Positions 9,716 to 19,565 of a stretch of DNA of 64,000 bases are shown piece by piece. This DNA is from Pedobacter boryungensis (GTDB taxonomy: Bacteria > Bacteroidota > Bacteroidia > Sphingobacteriales > Sphingobacteriaceae). Each line of letters begins with the position of its first letter. The stretch's first letter is position 1. The stretch spans positions 1,390,603 through 1,454,602 of the forward strand of contig NZ_JABMKV010000001.1 in assembly GCF_013204825.1 (NCBI RefSeq). Direction: 5' to 3'. A model generated the notes under the pieces. That model saw only the letters and a list, made by a program, of their open reading frames with translations, had not been told where the DNA came from and searched no databases. Both the position numbers and the translations under genes were made by a program.

Positions 9716-10720
9716 ATGAAAAATACGCTTTTTACAATCGCTTTTTTAACTGGTTTAAGCGCTACTAGTTTTGCTCAACAAAAAACAGGTTTTCATCTAA
9801 TACAAACCCATAAAATACAAAGTGACGGTGGTTGGGATTATCTTTCTGTAGATCAGAAAAACAATAACTTATACATTTCACATGGTAATCAAGTTAATAT
9901 CATCAATAAAAACACTGGTGATTCTACTGGTGTAATTCATAATACGTCAGGCGTACATGGAATTGCTATTGCTAGTTCTTTTGAAAAAGGATATACCACT
10001 AATGGAAGAACTGGAACTTGTACAGTTTTTGACTTAAGTACTTCATCAGTAATTGGTCAAATTACTGTAGGTCTAAATCCAGATGCTACTTTTTTTGATG
10101 ACTTTTCTAAAAAGGTTATCGTTTTTAACGGTAAGAGTATGGATGCGAGTATTATTGATCCACAAACAGATAAAGTGCTTGCAACAATCCCATTAGGTGG
10201 AAAACCAGAAGCTGGTGTATCTGATGGTAAAGGAAAAATATATGTAAATATTGAAGATACTGGAGAAATTGTGTGTTTTGACGCCACAACTTTTAAGATT
10301 TTGTCGAGGTATAAATTGAATGGTGGTGAAGAGCCGAGTGGTTTAGCTATTGATAGAGCATCTTCAAGATTATTCACAGTTTGCGCAAATAGAGTAATGC
10401 TTATTTTAGATGCTAAAACAGGTAGACAAATTACAAGTCTTCCTATTGGAGACGGTTGCGACGGAGTAGTATTTGATCCTATTTTAAAAACTGCATATAG
10501 TTCTAATGGCGAAGGAACAATCACAGCCATTAAAGAGGTTACTGCAGAAAAATTTGTGGTTCAAGAAACTATTGTGACTAAAAGTGGTGCTAGAACAATT
10601 GCTTTAGATGCGGTTACTCATCATCTTTTTTTACCTACGGCAGATTTTGAAAAGGCTACAGGAACAGGTCGTCCAAAAAGAATTTCAGGAAGTTTCCAAA
10701 TATTGGAAATAGGAAAATAA
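9716..10720 (+). CDS. YncE-like periplasmic beta-propeller protein
   Basis: A 334-residue protein with a clear signal peptide (MKNTLFTIAFLTGLSATSFAQ). The mature part consists of repeated blades resembling YncE/surface-layer propellers: LYISHGNQVNIINKNTGD, YVNIEDTGEIVCFDATTF, LFTVCANRVMLILDAKTGRQ. Such proteins bind small ligands or partner proteins outside the inner membrane, and no enzyme residues can be assigned. It lies 69 bases behind the half-size EamA gene, on the same strand. Confidence 0.8.
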   Translation: MKNTLFTIAFLTGLSATSFAQQKTGFHLIQTHKIQSDGGWDYLSVDQKNNNLYISHGNQVNIINKNTGDSTGVIHNTSGVHGIAIASSFEKGYTTNGRTGTCTVFDLSTSSVIGQITVGLNPDATFFDDFSKKVIVFNGKSMDASIIDPQTDKVLATIPLGGKPEAGVSDGKGKIYVNIEDTGEIVCFDATTFKILSRYKLNGGEEPSGLAIDRASSRLFTVCANRVMLILDAKTGRQITSLPIGDGCDGVVFDPILKTAYSSNGEGTITAIKEVTAEKFVVQETIVTKSGARTIALDAVTHHLFLPTADFEKATGTGRPKRISGSFQILEIGK

Positions 10721-11027
10721 GGTTTAGGTTTTACAATAATAACCACATAGCAACATAGGAATACTACAAACACTATGTTGCTACATGGTTTAATTTCCTC
10801 CTATCATTTAAAAAAAAATATCCTTAAGGAGAATGGTTCTTCATTCTTCCTCGCAAAGGCGGTAAAAAAGCTCGTCATTGCGAGGAACGAAGCAATCTTA
10901 AAGCGGATGATAATGTATAATCAAAGTGCAGTTGATAGTACAGACTTAGCAGTTGGCTATACAAAGATTTTAACCCTAAGAAGATTGCCGCAGTCGGTGA
11001 AGAACCTCCTTCGCAAGGACGTGATTT
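10721..11027. repeat. Intergenic repeat element with inverted ends
   Basis: From about 10870 the sequence contains cgtcattgcgaggaacgaag then caatctt. From about 10978 it contains aagattgccgcagtcggtga and later cttcgcaaggacg, so the two ends are imperfect inverted repeats around roughly 100 bases of unrelated DNA. The layout resembles a small MITE/REP element. A 106-codon ORF crossing it is judged spurious. The right end reaches the stop codon of the RND gene at 11028. Confidence 0.55.
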
Positions 11028-14000
11028 TTATGAGTGGTAAAACTTGCGGATTAGGCTTGGAAGTACAATCAGTAGTAATGGCAAGGCGATTATAAAACCT
11101 CCTATTACTGCAATTGCTAATGGTTGATGTAATTGTGCTCCTGCGCCAATACCTAGTGCTAGTGGCATTAATGCTATAATTGCGCCTAAGGCTGTCATTA
11201 GTTTTGGCCTTAAACGAGTAGAAATGGCAAAGGTAATGGCATCATCTACACTTTTCTCGTGTAGCGATTCTTTAAATTGTAAGTATGTAAAAATTGCGTT
11301 TTCCCCAATAATTCCTACAATCATTATTAAACCTGTATAACTACCTACATTAAGTGGTGTGTGTGTGATAAACAATGCTAAATAACTTCCAGATATTCCA
11401 AGTACTGCTATTAAAAGGATTAGAAATGCGATTTTGAAATCTTTAAATAAGAATAAGATCACACTAAAAACGAGTAAGCTAGAGGCGATTAAAATGGTTA
11501 ACAATTCTGAAAAAGATTGTTGTTGTTCTTTGTAAGCGCCACCATACTCGATATGATAACCTGAAGGCAGGTTAACTTTACTACTTACTGCAGCCTGAAT
11601 ATCTTTCATTGCACTACCTAAATCTCTATTATCTAGCCTTGCTGTAACTACACCAATTGATTGTAGGTTTTCTCGTTCTACTTCGGCACTGCCCGATTTT
11701 ATTTCGACTTTTGCTAAATTTTGAATTGGAATTGCCGTTCCTTCTGGTAAGAATATTTTAAGGTTGCTTACATCGGCTACACCAAAACTTTTACTATTTG
11801 GATACACCATACGAATGGGCGAAAGTTGTTGCTTATCATATAAATCGCCAATTAGGTTGCCCTGCATTGCTGTTTGCACTTGCATTTGGAAACTTGCAGG
11901 TGTTATTCCGTATTGTGCAAGTAGGTTAAAATTTGGTAAAATATTTATAGTCGGACCAGAAAGTATAATGCCATCAAATACATCGGCTGTGCCGCTAACA
12001 TGTGTAACCATGTTGGCAACTTTTTTAGAGAGTTCTTGCAATTTTTCTTGTTCGTTACCGAATATCTTTACTTCTATGGGTTGTGTAGAACTCATTAAAT
12101 CGCCTAACATATCGCCAATAACTTGACCAAAATCTACTATTAGTACAGGCTGAGTGCTTTCTATATGACTTCGTATTTCTGCAATAACATCATCTGTGCT
12201 TTTATCTCTATTATGTTTTAATTGAATTAAATAATCGCCAGTATTTGGTTCGGTGATAAAGAAACCCATTTGCGTTCCTGTTCTTCGGGAATAGGCTTCT
12301 ACTTCGGGTATTTTAACCAATTCTTTTTCTACCTCTCTCAGTATTCTGTCGGTTTCTGCTAATGAAGTTCCTGGTGGCGTAGCATAGTCTAATACAATAC
12401 TACCTTCGTCCATTTCGGGTAAAAAGCCTGTTTCTAACCTCGGAAATACCAATACAATTGAGATTACAAGCAGTACAATAAATATAAAACTGATATAGCT
12501 GCGTTGAATAAAATAGCCTACCCATTTTTGTGTTTTAACTTCGTGTGTTTTTGATTTTACATTTGAAGCGTTTTGTTTTGAGTTTTTAGTGAGTAATAAA
12601 TAAATTACTGGTAAAACCATCCAAGTAACAAAGAATGAGCAAACCAAGGTAATAATCATTGTGTTCGTCATTACCTGAAAATAAGAACCAGCAACGCCTG
12701 TCATTAATACAAATGGAATAAAAATAACAATGGTACTAATTGATGAGCCCAGCATGGCAGGGAAAAGGTAACTTACTGCTTTACTTAATAGATTTACAGT
12801 AGGCTCTTCTGGGTGCTCTTCATGCGTTCTGTGAATTTGCTCTACCACTACAATTGCATCGTCTATAATTAATCCAATTGCAGCAGCAATTGCTCCCAAA
12901 GTCATAATATTTAAAGAATAACCAATAAAATATAAAGCAATTACGGTTAAACACAGGGTGATTGGAATAGTGATGAGTATGGTTGCACTTGCTTTTATTG
13001 ATCTTAAGAAAATAATGGCCACAATGATGGCTAGTGCTAGTCCAATCCACAAACTATCCCTAACGCTTTTAACAGATTCATTTACAAAATCTGCTTGTAC
13101 ATAATATGGTTTAATGCTAACTCCGGCAGGTAAAATACTTTTTAGCTTACCAACCTTAAGCGACATTTCTTTAGAAAGGTCTACTAAATTGGCGTTAGGT
13201 TGTTTAATTACGGCTATTAAAATTCCATCTTTTCCGTTGGCGTTAATTCTGGTGTACTCTACGCTTTCTTGTATTTTTACGTTCGCTATGTCTTTAACTT
13301 TTACAATTCTATTTCCTCTTCTCGTTAACACCAGTTCTTCTAAATCTGTTTTGGTTTTAACTGTTGCGTCTGTTACCGATAAGTACAAATAATTAAATTC
13401 GGACACATAGCCGTTGGATTTTATAAAATTGGTTTGACTTAAGGTAGTGCTAATTTGCTCTGGAGAAATGCCCAATACCTGCATTTTTTGAGGATTGAGT
13501 TCTACCCGATATTCTTTGGTTTTGCCTCCTATCACTCTAATTTCAGAAACACCATCTACCTGAGATAAAAAAGGTTTAACGGTAAAGTCTGCTATTTTTT
13601 TTAATTCGACAGGAGATTTAGTATGGCTTTCTAAACTGTACCCACTTACTGGTAAAATTGAGGGGTTCATTTTCTCGACAGAAATATTTACTCCGGCAGG
13701 TAATGAAGCTGTAATTTTTGCGATTTGCGCTTCAATTCTTTGCTGACTTAAATCGATATCGGCACCTGGGTTCATGTAAGCAGAAAGCTCGCAACTTCCC
13801 CTACTCGTTGTACTTCTTACCAATTGCAGATCTGGCACTTGTTTTACCGCATTCTCTAATGGACGAGTAACTGTGAGCACCATTTTATCTACTGGTTGCA
13901 ACTCTGCCTCGGCAATAATTTTTATTTTAGGGAAAGTGATTTCGGGAAATAGCGATGTTTTTAATTGCTCGAAAGAATATACGCCGCCAAGTAAAATGAT

Positions 14001-14051
14001 AACAATTACAGCGAGGATAGGATTTTTATGGGAAATGAAAAAGTCTTTCAT
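11028..14051 (-). CDS. RND efflux pump inner-membrane subunit (AcrB/CusA superfamily)
   Basis: A 1007-residue protein with twelve predicted helices in two repeats and two large periplasmic domains, the normal RND size. The proton-relay segment GAIAAAIGLIIDDAIVVVEQ, with paired acidic residues in helix 4, is intact. Other family blocks are the N-terminal FEQLKTSLFPEITFP and the second-half GLIMIVGIIGENAIF. It drives export of drugs, solvents or other compounds through a TolC-type channel. It starts one base after the adaptor stop. The C-terminus runs into the repeat element next door. Confidence 0.93.
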   Translation of the reverse strand: MKDFFISHKNPILAVIVIILLGGVYSFEQLKTSLFPEITFPKIKIIAEAELQPVDKMVLTVTRPLENAVKQVPDLQLVRSTTSRGSCELSAYMNPGADIDLSQQRIEAQIAKITASLPAGVNISVEKMNPSILPVSGYSLESHTKSPVELKKIADFTVKPFLSQVDGVSEIRVIGGKTKEYRVELNPQKMQVLGISPEQISTTLSQTNFIKSNGYVSEFNYLYLSVTDATVKTKTDLEELVLTRRGNRIVKVKDIANVKIQESVEYTRINANGKDGILIAVIKQPNANLVDLSKEMSLKVGKLKSILPAGVSIKPYYVQADFVNESVKSVRDSLWIGLALAIIVAIIFLRSIKASATILITIPITLCLTVIALYFIGYSLNIMTLGAIAAAIGLIIDDAIVVVEQIHRTHEEHPEEPTVNLLSKAVSYLFPAMLGSSISTIVIFIPFVLMTGVAGSYFQVMTNTMIITLVCSFFVTWMVLPVIYLLLTKNSKQNASNVKSKTHEVKTQKWVGYFIQRSYISFIFIVLLVISIVLVFPRLETGFLPEMDEGSIVLDYATPPGTSLAETDRILREVEKELVKIPEVEAYSRRTGTQMGFFITEPNTGDYLIQLKHNRDKSTDDVIAEIRSHIESTQPVLIVDFGQVIGDMLGDLMSSTQPIEVKIFGNEQEKLQELSKKVANMVTHVSGTADVFDGIILSGPTINILPNFNLLAQYGITPASFQMQVQTAMQGNLIGDLYDKQQLSPIRMVYPNSKSFGVADVSNLKIFLPEGTAIPIQNLAKVEIKSGSAEVERENLQSIGVVTARLDNRDLGSAMKDIQAAVSSKVNLPSGYHIEYGGAYKEQQQSFSELLTILIASSLLVFSVILFLFKDFKIAFLILLIAVLGISGSYLALFITHTPLNVGSYTGLIMIVGIIGENAIFTYLQFKESLHEKSVDDAITFAISTRLRPKLMTALGAIIALMPLALGIGAGAQLHQPLAIAVIGGFIIALPLLLIVLPSLIRKFYHS

Positions 14052-14052
14052 C

Positions 14053-14973
14053 TTATTTCAAAATTTTAACCTTTGCAGTATCTGCAATGCCATAGTTACC
14101 ACTGGTTATAATTCTATCTTTTTTATCGAATTTTGGCGAAACTACTTCTATCACACTATTGTTTTCGATCCCTTTTTTAACGTTAACTTTTACTGCTGTA
14201 GAATCGTTTATCATTTTCATTACCCAAAACTCATCTTCTGTTTCATTAGCTAATACTGCAGATTTTGGTAATACTTGAGCATTAGGGCGATTAAGTTTTG
14301 TGAGTTTAACTTTTGCAATTAAACCTTCGGGTATCAAATGACCAGCGTTTACTTTAATGATATAGCGTTGAGTTTGCGCTAAAGAATCGACTGCTGGCAT
14401 TGTTCCAGAAAGAACGCCTGCAATTTTCTGTCCATCGGGTAATTCAATTTGTAAGTTTCTGTTGCTGTTAATTAATTGTGTGTATTCATAAGGAAGATCT
14501 AAGAGAAAAACCAAACTATTTCTGTTGCTGATGGTTGCCATCGCTTCTCCATCTTGCACATAATCTCCTTTTTGGTGATTTGCCTGAATAATTAAACCAG
14601 ACTGGGCAGCACGAATTGTAGAAACACCAGAAAACTTCAACTCGGGGTCTAATTTATTTACACTATTTCCAATTGCTTTTGCTTCTTTAGTAATTAAGCT
14701 AAAAAGAACCTGTTTACTGCTGACTTGTTTGCCAGTTTGTGCATTTGCGGTTAATACATACCCATTGATATTTGCCTTTACAAAGCTTTTTTCTAAATAG
14801 GCAGAAACGGCGGTAACTTCAATTGATTCGGTTAAAGAACTATCGGCTACATTGGTTACCTGAACAGGTGTAATTGGATCTATTTCTTGTTCGGTTTCGG
14901 TATCAGCTGATTGCTTACAAGAAGCAAAAGCTATTAAAATGAATACACTTAAAATTTTAATATACCTTTCCAT
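14053..14973 (-). CDS. Periplasmic adaptor (membrane-fusion) lipoprotein of the RND pump
   Basis: A 306-residue lipoprotein: the signal ends at FASC with a lipidatable cysteine near residue 19. A short biotinyl-lipoyl-like pair of segments (VKANINGYVLTANAQTG and IRAAQSGLIIQANHQKGDYV) and beta-barrel domains follow, as in HlyD/AcrA-type adaptors. The coiled-coil hairpin is very short. Its start overlaps the TolC gene stop as TAATG, and the pump gene starts one base after it, so outer-membrane channel, adaptor and pump form one translationally coupled unit. Confidence 0.88.
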   Translation of the reverse strand: MERYIKILSVFILIAFASCKQSADTETEQEIDPITPVQVTNVADSSLTESIEVTAVSAYLEKSFVKANINGYVLTANAQTGKQVSSKQVLFSLITKEAKAIGNSVNKLDPELKFSGVSTIRAAQSGLIIQANHQKGDYVQDGEAMATISNRNSLVFLLDLPYEYTQLINSNRNLQIELPDGQKIAGVLSGTMPAVDSLAQTQRYIIKVNAGHLIPEGLIAKVKLTKLNRPNAQVLPKSAVLANETEDEFWVMKMINDSTAVKVNVKKGIENNSVIEVVSPKFDKKDRIITSGNYGIADTAKVKILK

Positions 14974-16223
14974 TATCTATTCCAGTAATTAAATTGATTG
15001 ATTAATTTCATGCGATTAATATTAGTTTGTCTGAGTAAGTTTTGTGCCGACATATAATTGTTAATGGCAATAATATAATCTGCTACTTTAACATCTCCCG
15101 TATGCAGTAGTTTACTATTCACGTCTATTAATCCTTTTGCAAATCTAATTTGCTCGTTAATTTGCGCAAATAATTGGTCCATATTGCTAATCTGTTTAGA
15201 AAGCATATACAGTTGTTGTTTTTGCTGGCGGATAAAAAAATCTTTATAATAACTTGATGTAAGGGTAGAAAAACCTAATTTATCGTACTGCATTTTCTTT
15301 TGGTGACCATCGTAAATTGGAATTGAAAGCGTAAAACCTACACTTGCGCCAAAGTTTTTATAGGGTTGCAGTATAAAAGATGAATTATAACCAGTGTTAG
15401 CATATACGCCTAGTTTTGGTTTATAGTTTAAATCGATTGCTTCTTTTTGGTTAATGTATTTGAGGCTATCTATATCAAATCTTTTAGTAAAAAAACCTGT
15501 TTCGGTTGGTAAGATTGGGTTGCCCAATTGTGGTTCTTCTAAAGCAATTACAGTTGTATCTGTAACACCTGATAAATAATTAAGCGTTGCATAATCACTT
15601 TGATATTGTAACTCTGCTTGCTTTAAAGTTAATTGCTGTTGCTGCAAAGTCACTAAAAAAGTAAGATATTCTGATTGTTTATAAAAATTATTTCTGGTGA
15701 GCTCTTTCAATAAAGTTTCTTCCTTTTTTAATAGCTTAAAAACATCCAAATTAAACTTAACATCTTGCTGACTTGCATATACTGTAATATATTGGTCTAT
15801 TATTGATTTATTTAAATCGAAAGTAGATAGCGCTCCTGCATAGGTGATAGAATCACTTTGTAGCTTTATACCTTGTAATTGATTGTTGATTTTTTTCTTG
15901 TTTAGCAAATCATAATTAACATTTAACAATGCTTCTAAAGACTGTCCGTTAGTAAGCGCTTCGTCATAACCATACCCTTTAATTATAGGCGCATACATTC
16001 CAGCCGAACTTGCAGTAACTTGTGGTTTTGCAGCTGCTATAATTAGCATACTGTCTATTTTAAGCGATTGTTTTTGGTTTTTATAGTCTTTTAAAAGTGG
16101 ACTATATTTAGTGGCTTCTTGAACAAAATAATTAATATTACGAGAAGTCTTTTGTGCCTTTATTACTATAGGCAAAAGCATTGTAATGCAGCAAGTGATT
16201 AGAAAATTCTTATAAATTGTCAT
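14973..16223 (-). CDS. TolC-family outer-membrane efflux protein
   Basis: A 416-residue exported protein with an N-terminal signal (cleavage near KAQK, residue about 24) and long Gln- and Leu-rich helical stretches such as LVTLQQQQLTLKQAELQYQ, the alpha-hairpins of the periplasmic tunnel. Two short barrel segments contain the glycine-rich VGFTLSIPIYDG motif typical of TolC proteins. It is the promoter-proximal gene of the efflux trio and lies 87 bases behind the PAP2 gene. Confidence 0.88.
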   Translation of the reverse strand: MTIYKNFLITCCITMLLPIVIKAQKTSRNINYFVQEATKYSPLLKDYKNQKQSLKIDSMLIIAAAKPQVTASSAGMYAPIIKGYGYDEALTNGQSLEALLNVNYDLLNKKKINNQLQGIKLQSDSITYAGALSTFDLNKSIIDQYITVYASQQDVKFNLDVFKLLKKEETLLKELTRNNFYKQSEYLTFLVTLQQQQLTLKQAELQYQSDYATLNYLSGVTDTTVIALEEPQLGNPILPTETGFFTKRFDIDSLKYINQKEAIDLNYKPKLGVYANTGYNSSFILQPYKNFGASVGFTLSIPIYDGHQKKMQYDKLGFSTLTSSYYKDFFIRQQKQQLYMLSKQISNMDQLFAQINEQIRFAKGLIDVNSKLLHTGDVKVADYIIAINNYMSAQNLLRQTNINRMKLINQFNYWNR

Positions 16224-16309
16224 TCAATTACGCATTTACACGAGTAGCAAATAAATATCTCATCAATCTACAAAGTAGCAATCAAATATGTAGTAAATCT
16301 GTAGTTACA

Positions 16310-17104
16310 TTAAAAGGTATAACTAGCCATTAATCCATTAGCCCCATCTTGTCTATAAGGCATTACCGATAAATTTGTAACATCTTTTTTGGTAAAAATT
16401 CTTTTGATGTGAGGATAAATTAAATAAGAAAGTTTAGTAGAAGCAATTCCAAACCCTGCTCCTGCTACCACATCGCTAAACCAATGTTTATTGTTATACA
16501 TTCTTAGGGTACCAGTTGCTGTAGCCACAAAATATCCGGCGTAGCCAATCCATGGCGATTTATATTTAAACTCTTGATATAGAAATTCTGCAGCTGCAAA
16601 AGCTGATGCAGTATGCCCTGATGGAAAAGAATTGTTGCCAGAGTTATCTGGTCTTTCTCTATGCACTCCGCGTTTAACAAAGTGAGTAGAAACTCCCATT
16701 ATCGCTGCCGAAGTCACATATAACATTGAGGCATCAAACAAATTGTGTCTTCCTTTTACGCCAGCAAAATTTAACCCCCAAACTGCAACTGCAGGCGCAA
16801 ACTGTGCATAGTCATCAACATGAACTGCAAATAACGGATGATCTTCTTGGAGTTCAGCTTTTGTACTCACATCCAATTCTTTTAATGCTCCTTTATTATA
16901 CACTGCGGCAAAACCATAACCTATCAAAATAGCTGGAGCAATAAAATGAACAGCTTTAAATCTTTCTGGCTTAATTTCTTCGGTAATATTTTTAATGGCT
17001 ATCGGATTTAGCCTTACATTCGACGTCGTATCCTGCTGTTGCGCAAAACAAGTAGTTGCTATCAAAGTTAATAGCAAGCTACTTATTACATTTTTTAAAC
17101 CCAT
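16310..17104 (-). CDS. Exported PAP2-family phosphatase
   Basis: A 264-residue protein with a signal sequence ending near CFAQQ. All three PAP2 motifs are present: KRGVHRERP (KX6RP), SFPSGHTASAF (PSGH) and LRMYNNKHWFSDVVAG (SRX5HX3D-like, the first Ser replaced by Leu). These enzymes dephosphorylate lipid phosphates such as undecaprenyl pyrophosphate or lipid A 1-phosphate outside the inner membrane. It stands between the PepSY-like gene and the efflux genes, downstream of a two-component system, which suggests an envelope-stress role. Confidence 0.87.
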   Translation of the reverse strand: MGLKNVISSLLLTLIATTCFAQQQDTTSNVRLNPIAIKNITEEIKPERFKAVHFIAPAILIGYGFAAVYNKGALKELDVSTKAELQEDHPLFAVHVDDYAQFAPAVAVWGLNFAGVKGRHNLFDASMLYVTSAAIMGVSTHFVKRGVHRERPDNSGNNSFPSGHTASAFAAAEFLYQEFKYKSPWIGYAGYFVATATGTLRMYNNKHWFSDVVAGAGFGIASTKLSYLIYPHIKRIFTKKDVTNLSVMPYRQDGANGLMASYTF

Positions 17105-17114
17105 TTAAATGCTC

Positions 17115-17522
17115 TTATTTTTTAACTGAATTTCCTTTTGCATCAAATAAAAGATCTTTACCTTTTACTTCTGCCTCATACACAATGCTACCATCTGCTT
17201 TAGTTATTTTAGCAGCTTCTGTAACTTTCATGCCTTTTAATTTCATTTTAACTGCATCAGGAAATTCAGAAACTTTAATTTCAACTTCTGTTTCAGTTAA
17301 TACACCTGCAGCAGTATACACTTCAGAAGTTTCTTTTCCATTTAAAGTGAATTCTGCTTCATAATTGACTTCTTCTTTTGACCAATTAACTTTTGTTGAA
17401 GCATGGGCTTTTGCAAACGCAGTTTTTACTGCCGCTGGTACTTTACTAGCATTTAATTTTTGCGCATAACTTGCTGATGCAAGAAAGCCTAGCATCACCA
17501 TTACAATTAGTATTTTTTTCAT
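17115..17522 (-). CDS. Exported PepSY-like protein
   Basis: A 135-residue secreted protein with a clean signal peptide (...LASASYAQ) and two related beta-rich halves (WSKEEVNYEAEFTLNGKE and IVYEAEVKGKDLLFDAKGN), the pattern of periplasmic PepSY-like domain proteins common in Bacteroidota. The two halves look like internal duplicates. It sits between a histidine kinase gene and the PAP2 gene. PepSY proteins near sensor kinases are often thought to modulate signalling, but here that is only inference. Confidence 0.78.
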   Translation of the reverse strand: MKKILIVMVMLGFLASASYAQKLNASKVPAAVKTAFAKAHASTKVNWSKEEVNYEAEFTLNGKETSEVYTAAGVLTETEVEIKVSEFPDAVKMKLKGMKVTEAAKITKADGSIVYEAEVKGKDLLFDAKGNSVKK

Positions 17523-17586
17523 GATTTATAGATTTTTACCTAAAAGTAGTTTTCAATTCTATAGTAATTCTGTAGCTATCTACAGC

Positions 17587-18834
17587 TTAGAAATGAACGG
17601 TAAAAAAATGCTTCTCGTTTTGATAGGTATACGCGATTGTGAAGCCGTATAATGCGCAAATTTGTTTTGATATGGCTAAACCTAACCCTAAACCTTCTGA
17701 AGGAGCAGATTTAGAAAATCTATCAAAAAGTTGCCCCTCTAAACCTGCATCTCTACCTGTATTAATTAATTGCAGCGAATCCTTTTGTAATCGCACTTCA
17801 ATCAATCCGCCTTTATGATTGTGCCGAACTGCATTGCTAAACAAATTATTCATCAGTATATCTACTAAATATTTGCTCATTCTTAATTGACAACTTTCTA
17901 ATTGATGAATCAATTGAAGTCCATCCTTTTCAAAAAGTTCTTGAAACTGCCTAATTTTGCTTTCAAGGAGTTCTTTCATATCAATGTCCTGCAAATCAGG
18001 TATTAAATTATTTTCTATTTTAGCCAACAATAACAATGATTGATTGAGCCTTGACAAACGCCCAACTGCTTGATAAATATCTTCTAATAATGCTCCTTGT
18101 GATTTTGTAAATGGTTCTGTTTGCAACAGAGAATCTAATTTAGAATTGATCACAGCTAGAGGTGTCATCATTTCATGCGATGCATTATCTGTAAAACTCT
18201 TCAATTCTTTATAATCTTGTTGCACGCTGGCTGCCATAGCAATTGCAGAGTCATTCAATTCATTAAATTCATCAATTTTAGTTGGCACTCTATTAATTTT
18301 GCCCATTCTTGATACTTGATAGGCTTTCATTTGATTTAAGAGTGTATAAAAAGGTTTCCATAAGCTGTTTAACACAAAACGATTAATTAATATCAAGCTG
18401 ATGAGTAAAAAACAGGTTATACCAAGGGTGATGAATAAAATTATGCGTACTAAATCTTCTGATTCTACTCTAGATTTTGTGATTGTAACTACATATTTTT
18501 TATCATTTAATGCGATAGTAGTGATTAAGCTTCTTCCAGGCTCTATTTCTTGTTCTTTCGCATTGTAATATGTGGTATAACTAAATTCTCGAGCTTGGTT
18601 AATCTCTTTAACTTCTTTATAATGAACTTGCTGATCGATATAACTTGCTGGTAATGGTAATTTTTGATAGGTTTTTACATATTGGTTAATTTCATTCTCT
18701 TCAACTGCTAAATCTTTATCCAGTTTATCTGTTAATATAAAATGTATCACTACATAATAAATAACACCTGTAATAATCAAAGCAATTAATGAGGTGAAAA
18801 TATTTACTTGGTTATATCTACTAGATAATTTCAT
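17587..18834 (-). CDS. Sensor histidine kinase
   Basis: A 415-residue membrane kinase. Two transmembrane helices (about 12-33 and 129-151) bracket an extracytoplasmic sensor domain of about 95 residues. A linker and the H-box NASHEMMTPLAV follow, with phospho-accepting His220, then a HATPase domain containing the N-box region LMNNLFSNAVRHN and the G-box GLGLGLAIS. It phosphorylates the response regulator encoded upstream. Its ATG overlaps the regulator stop by four bases (ATGA). The signal is unknown. Confidence 0.93.
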   Translation of the reverse strand: MKLSSRYNQVNIFTSLIALIITGVIYYVVIHFILTDKLDKDLAVEENEINQYVKTYQKLPLPASYIDQQVHYKEVKEINQAREFSYTTYYNAKEQEIEPGRSLITTIALNDKKYVVTITKSRVESEDLVRIILFITLGITCFLLISLILINRFVLNSLWKPFYTLLNQMKAYQVSRMGKINRVPTKIDEFNELNDSAIAMAASVQQDYKELKSFTDNASHEMMTPLAVINSKLDSLLQTEPFTKSQGALLEDIYQAVGRLSRLNQSLLLLAKIENNLIPDLQDIDMKELLESKIRQFQELFEKDGLQLIHQLESCQLRMSKYLVDILMNNLFSNAVRHNHKGGLIEVRLQKDSLQLINTGRDAGLEGQLFDRFSKSAPSEGLGLGLAISKQICALYGFTIAYTYQNEKHFFTVHF

Positions 18835-19508
18835 GATGTACCAAATTTATAACCTATACCATACACAGAGTGAAGATAATCCTTTGCACCAGCTTCCATT
18901 AATTTTTTCCTAAGATTTTTAATATGTGTATAAATAAAATCGAAATCATTGGCAATATCCATTTCATCTCCCCATAAATGTTCGGCCATTGCATTTTTGG
19001 TTACAACTTTACCTTTGTTGGATAGAAAATAAACCAACAAATCAAATTCCTTTCTGGTTAAAGTAATAGTTTGTTCATTAACACTCGTTTGCATGGCAAA
19101 TACATCAACATTAATTTCATTAAACACAATAACATTATGCCCATCGTAATTTTTACGCCGAACAATTGCGCTTACTCTTGCCTTTAATTCGGATAAATGA
19201 AAGGGTTTAACTAGATAATCATCAGCCCCTAAATCAAGTCCTGCTAATTTATCATCTAAAGAATGTCTGGCAGAAATAATTAGCACACCGTCTTTTTTCT
19301 TTAGTTTTTTAAGTTCCTCCAATAAGTTTAAACCTTCGCCATCAGGCAATCCTAAATCTAAAAGAATACAATCGTAATTATAAAGTGCTATTTTTTCAGA
19401 AGCCATTAAGTAATTGGATGCATATTCACATATATTACCTTCTTCTGTAAAGTAAGTTAATATGCTCTCCAAAACCGCCTGTTCGTCTTCTATAATTAAA
19501 ATCTTCAT
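18831..19508 (-). CDS. OmpR/PhoB-type response regulator
   Basis: A 225-residue two-domain regulator. The receiver has the acidic pair Glu7/Asp8, the phospho-acceptor Asp51 in CILLDLGLPD and Lys101 in DDYLVKPF. The C-terminal winged helix shows TRKEFDLLVYFLSNKGKVV and the HIKNLRKKL recognition region. It heads the minus-strand block kinase, PepSY, PAP2, TolC, adaptor, RND pump and probably controls some of these genes. No operator could be identified by eye. Confidence 0.94.
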   Translation of the reverse strand: MKILIIEDEQAVLESILTYFTEEGNICEYASNYLMASEKIALYNYDCILLDLGLPDGEGLNLLEELKKLKKKDGVLIISARHSLDDKLAGLDLGADDYLVKPFHLSELKARVSAIVRRKNYDGHNVIVFNEINVDVFAMQTSVNEQTITLTRKEFDLLVYFLSNKGKVVTKNAMAEHLWGDEMDIANDFDFIYTHIKNLRKKLMEAGAKDYLHSVYGIGYKFGTS

Positions 19509-19565
19509 GCTTTATAAAGTAAGAAAATTAATATGTAAACACCCAATACAGCAAAAAATACTTCT

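Noticed and set aside
10775..11095. 106-codon plus-strand ORF
   Set aside because: It lies across the inverted-repeat element and the tail of the RND gene on the other strand, with no recognisable motif.
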